From positions 1 to 64,000 of the forward strand of contig CAYFSJ010000001.1 of the NCBI GenBank assembly GCA_964345765.1: a DNA stretch of 64,000 nucleotides, in the 5' to 3' direction. Shown here in pieces: positions 62,074 to 64,000 of this stretch. Made by a program: the position numbers and the translations under genes. Position 1 is the stretch's first letter. Each line of letters begins with the position of its first letter. This stretch comes from DUUI01 sp964345765. GTDB taxonomy: Bacteria > Bacillota_I > Bacilli_A > Erysipelotrichales > Erysipelotrichaceae. The notes beneath the pieces are model-generated. The model had not been told where the DNA came from, did not search any database, and saw nothing but the letters and a program-made list of their open reading frames with translations.

Positions 62074-62499
62074 ATGATAAGAATATAAGTCATTGAAGAT
62101 GAAGACAGTATCAGACGATTGATTCGTTATGATTTAAAAGTCAGTGGCTATGAAGTAGAAAGTGCTAGCGATGGCATACAAGGTCTAGATTTAGCTCTAA
62201 ACAACAATTATGATGTCATTATCGTTGATTGGATGTTACCATCAAAAGATGGTCTTTCCATCGTTAAAAAGCTTAGAGAAGCAAAGATTAATAGCATCAT
62301 CATAATGTTAACAGCTAAAGATGAAGAAACAGATATCTTAGAAAGCTTTGAAGCAGGAGTTGATGATTATATCACTAAGCCATTTTCACCACGTCAACTT
62401 CAAGCACGAATTAAAGCTCATCTCAGACGATCAGTATTAGCAGACTCTTCTAAAAATGACTTGGGTATCAATATGAATCCCAACTCTTATTTATGTTAA
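62074..62499 (+). pseudogene. phoP: Broken PhoP-type response regulator (receiver domain remnant)
   Basis: AAGGAG precedes ATG 62074, which opens MIRI, then an in-frame TAA at 62086-62088 replaces what is normally a hydrophobic codon before VIEDEDS. After the stop the frame continues as a good receiver domain (VIEDEDSIRRLIRYDL, phospho-acceptor Asp in VIIVDWMLP, Thr in MLTAKDEE, Lys in YITKPFSP), then ends soon after the receiver-linker (RRSVLADSSKND). The winged-helix DNA-binding domain and any histidine kinase gene are missing. An internal start at 62119 would skip the acidic pocket. Non-functional as regulator. Confidence 0.85.
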
Positions 62500-63089
62500 A
62501 GAAAGTACGTAATATGTTCTCTTTAGCACAAGAAGCACTGACTAATCATGACAAAGAAATCGCATTGAATTTGATTGAAATGGATGATTTTGTCAACCAT
62601 CTTGATGAAGACATTAACCATCAAGCAACAGAGATGCTAAGTTTATTACAACCTGTCGCCAAAGACTTAAGAAGTATTATTGCTGGTATTCGTTTATCTA
62701 CCGATATTGAACGTATTGGTGATTATGCTAAGAACATTGGGCGTTATGTCATTAAAAATAATGAAGATCATAGTGATGAATTAACAACTCTAACCAATAA
62801 GATTATTGATGCAATTTTATATCAAATCGATAGTGTTTATGAATCCCTCAAGAATGATGACGTTGAAGCGGCTTATCGTATTTTAGATGAAGATGAACGA
62901 ATCGATAAAGCCTTCATTGAAACGATTGTCTTTATTGAAGAAAAGATTCATGCGAATCCGAATGAATTTAAGTATCCTGTACGACTAATTACAATGTTAC
63001 GTTCACTCGAAAGAGCAGGGGACCATATCAAAAATATTTGTGAATCCCTAATTTATAAGAGTAAAGGTCAACATATAGATTTTGGATGA
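62493..63089 (+). CDS. phoU: PhoU-like protein, 5'-truncated by deletion
   Basis: Phosphate-signalling regulator PhoU, 198 residues from ATG 62493. The frame upstream of this ATG still codes YESQLLF (62472-62492), which aligns without gaps to the normal PhoU N-terminus (F-x-x-x-L-x-x-L), but no start codon or ribosome binding site survives before a TGA at 62457. Both PhoU three-helix repeats are kept (QPVAKDLRSIIAG, STDIERIGDYAKN; RLITMLRSLERAGDHIKNI). ATG 62493 overlaps the phoP-remnant stop TAA (62497), so re-initiation is possible. Activity uncertain. Confidence 0.78.
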   Translation: MLKKVRNMFSLAQEALTNHDKEIALNLIEMDDFVNHLDEDINHQATEMLSLLQPVAKDLRSIIAGIRLSTDIERIGDYAKNIGRYVIKNNEDHSDELTTLTNKIIDAILYQIDSVYESLKNDDVEAAYRILDEDERIDKAFIETIVFIEEKIHANPNEFKYPVRLITMLRSLERAGDHIKNICESLIYKSKGQHIDFG

Positions 63090-63096
63090 TACAGAT

Positions 63097-63128
63097 AAAA
63101 AAGAATCTCATGAACGAGATTCTTTTTT
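63097..63128. terminator. Bidirectional terminator
   Basis: Thirteen-base stem AAAAAAGAATCTC/GAGATTCTTTTTT (63097-63109, 63116-63128) between convergent phoU and the cotransporter. Confidence 0.9.
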
Positions 63129-63129
63129 G

Positions 63130-64000
63130 TTAGATATGTAGGTCTTTAGGAACATTATGGACTTTAACTGGATGAATTGTGTTGGTTGCAACGTTATAGG
63201 AATGGTCCGCCATTCTCTCTAAGGTTCCTAAGATATCAATGTAGACAGATCCTGCCACACCCGCAATATTTTCATCAGCCGTAATGCGTTGGAAGAAGTT
63301 ATCTCTAAATTGTTGTTCAAGTAAGTCTATATAATTTTCATCTTCCGTTAAGGTTTGATAGGTAGAGAAGTTATTGGTTTGATAGATTTCTAAAGCAGAG
63401 TTTAAGTTATGGACTAATAAGTCATAGAATTGTCTTAATTCATCCTTGGCTGTATCGCTTAAATCTTCTTTATGTTCAAATATCATTTCATAGAATTCAA
63501 CTAAGTTAGTCGATAAGTCAGATATTCTTTCTAAGTTCTTAATGACTTGCAAGTTTGTTGCGTACTCAATGGATAATTCTTCGGATAAGTTTGTTTTAGC
63601 AATCTTCAGTAAATAATTGGTTATCTTAGTATCTAAAGCATTAACAATGTCTTCAAGTTGAACAACCGTTTCTTTATATTTCTTTTCTTTTGTTTGAATA
63701 TACAGATGACTTGCTTCAATTGAACTAACCACTAACTCACCCACCTTTAAGATAGAGCGCTTAGATACTTCTAAAGCACCAGCCGCAAAGTTAGTAATCA
63801 TTGCTTCATCGAGTTCTTCAATGGCAACATCACTGATTGAATGGGCATCTTTACCAGGTAATAATTTTTCCATAAGATGAACAAATTGTTTAACAAAAGG
63901 TAAGAACAGTAGGGTACTAATAAAGTTAAATAAGAAATGTGCCAAGGCAATGGCCATCAAATTATTTAAGTTTAATAAGTCTACTAATGTCGAAATTAAA
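63130..64000 (-). CDS. Na/Pi cotransporter with PhoU-like C-terminal domain (5' end off window)
   Basis: Partial: the frame runs open to the window edge (upstream residues read VDLLNLNNLMAIALAHFLFNF), so the N-terminal membrane part continues beyond 64000. What is seen is the last membrane helices (LAHFLFNFISTLLFLPFVKQF) then a PhoU-like helical domain (about 200 residues; NLERISDLSTNLVEFYE and GTLERMADHSYNVAT). This architecture is the YqeW/NptA-type sodium-phosphate cotransporter. With pst genes absent here, it may be the main phosphate importer. Convergent with phoU. Confidence 0.9.
   Translation of the reverse strand, partial: LISTLVDLLNLNNLMAIALAHFLFNFISTLLFLPFVKQFVHLMEKLLPGKDAHSISDVAIEELDEAMITNFAAGALEVSKRSILKVGELVVSSIEASHLYIQTKEKKYKETVVQLEDIVNALDTKITNYLLKIAKTNLSEELSIEYATNLQVIKNLERISDLSTNLVEFYEMIFEHKEDLSDTAKDELRQFYDLLVHNLNSALEIYQTNNFSTYQTLTEDENYIDLLEQQFRDNFFQRITADENIAGVAGSVYIDILGTLERMADHSYNVATNTIHPVKVHNVPKDLHI

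Noticed and set aside
1..64000. CRISPR arrays, prophage or IS transposases
   Set aside because: No regularly spaced repeats, integrase, transposase or phage structural genes were seen on either strand.

Overview
The window is AT-rich, low-GC Firmicutes-type DNA, almost entirely housekeeping genes read rightward in tight operons. UGA is used as a stop (for example the ends of the genes at 7016-7372 and 62493-63089), so it does not use the Mycoplasma code. It encodes a walled cell: murC, murE, a PASTA-tailed class A PBP, a GT51 protein, GpsB and RodZ. T-box leaders, type B RNase P RNA, RecU, RNase Y and RNase J-type genes, YqeH, ScpAB and PepV point to Bacillota. The compact gene set, the nadD-yqeK fusion, reliance on Na/Pi transport and a decayed pho locus suggest an Erysipelotrichia/Turicibacter-like or related reduced lineage. 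That placement is inference. No phage, IS transposase or CRISPR array is visible.

Layout. 0-9 kb: rpsO, pnp, pepV, trmB, an unknown protein with two SPM(F/Y)GV motifs, murC, then a promoter with a cre-like site driving a DUF948-type protein, an unknown and a CcpA-like regulator. 8.7-14.7 kb: Tyr T-box and tyrS, an RsuA-type pseudouridine synthase, a GT51 protein with altered catalytic motifs; on the minus strand plsY and an amino-acid ABC importer behind a T-box whose specifier reads CGU (Arg). 14.7-25.4 kb: parE-parC, a minus-strand degenerate HAD protein, the yqeH-yhbY-nadD/yqeK-rsfS-yqeM ribosome/NAD cluster, mtnN, a TseB-like protein, dnaD-like gene and nth. 25.4-30.4 kb: a MacB-type ABC exporter with two adaptor proteins, one carrying a large insertion at its hairpin tip. 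30.4-34.4 kb: recU-PBP1A (minus) divergent from gpsB. 34.4-45.4 kb: rnpB, rodZ, pgsA, recA, rny, ymdB, ferredoxin, miaB, an RNase J2-like gene, ftsK. 45.4-50.6 kb: a BMP-family nucleoside-type ABC importer. 50.6-64 kb: pncB and a small membrane protein (minus), yfmF-yfmH, ssb, thyA-folA-scpA-scpB-rluB-murE-deoC, rpsU, phoH, a broken phoP remnant joined to a 5'-truncated phoU, and a Na/Pi cotransporter running off the right edge.

Most notable signals: three proteins in otherwise intact reading frames have lost canonical catalytic residues (GT51 at 10.9 kb, HAD at 19.1 kb, RNase J2-like at 41.5 kb); a deletion scar has collapsed a Pho two-component locus onto phoU; an adaptor protein carries a roughly 220-residue insertion flanked by Pro/Asp/Glu-rich linkers; and a 175-bp element with terminal inverted repeats and a candidate small RNA lies inside the BMP/nup locus. 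I see no clear-cut new defence or biosynthetic system. The strongest candidates for new biology are these pseudoenzymes and the inserted adaptor domain.
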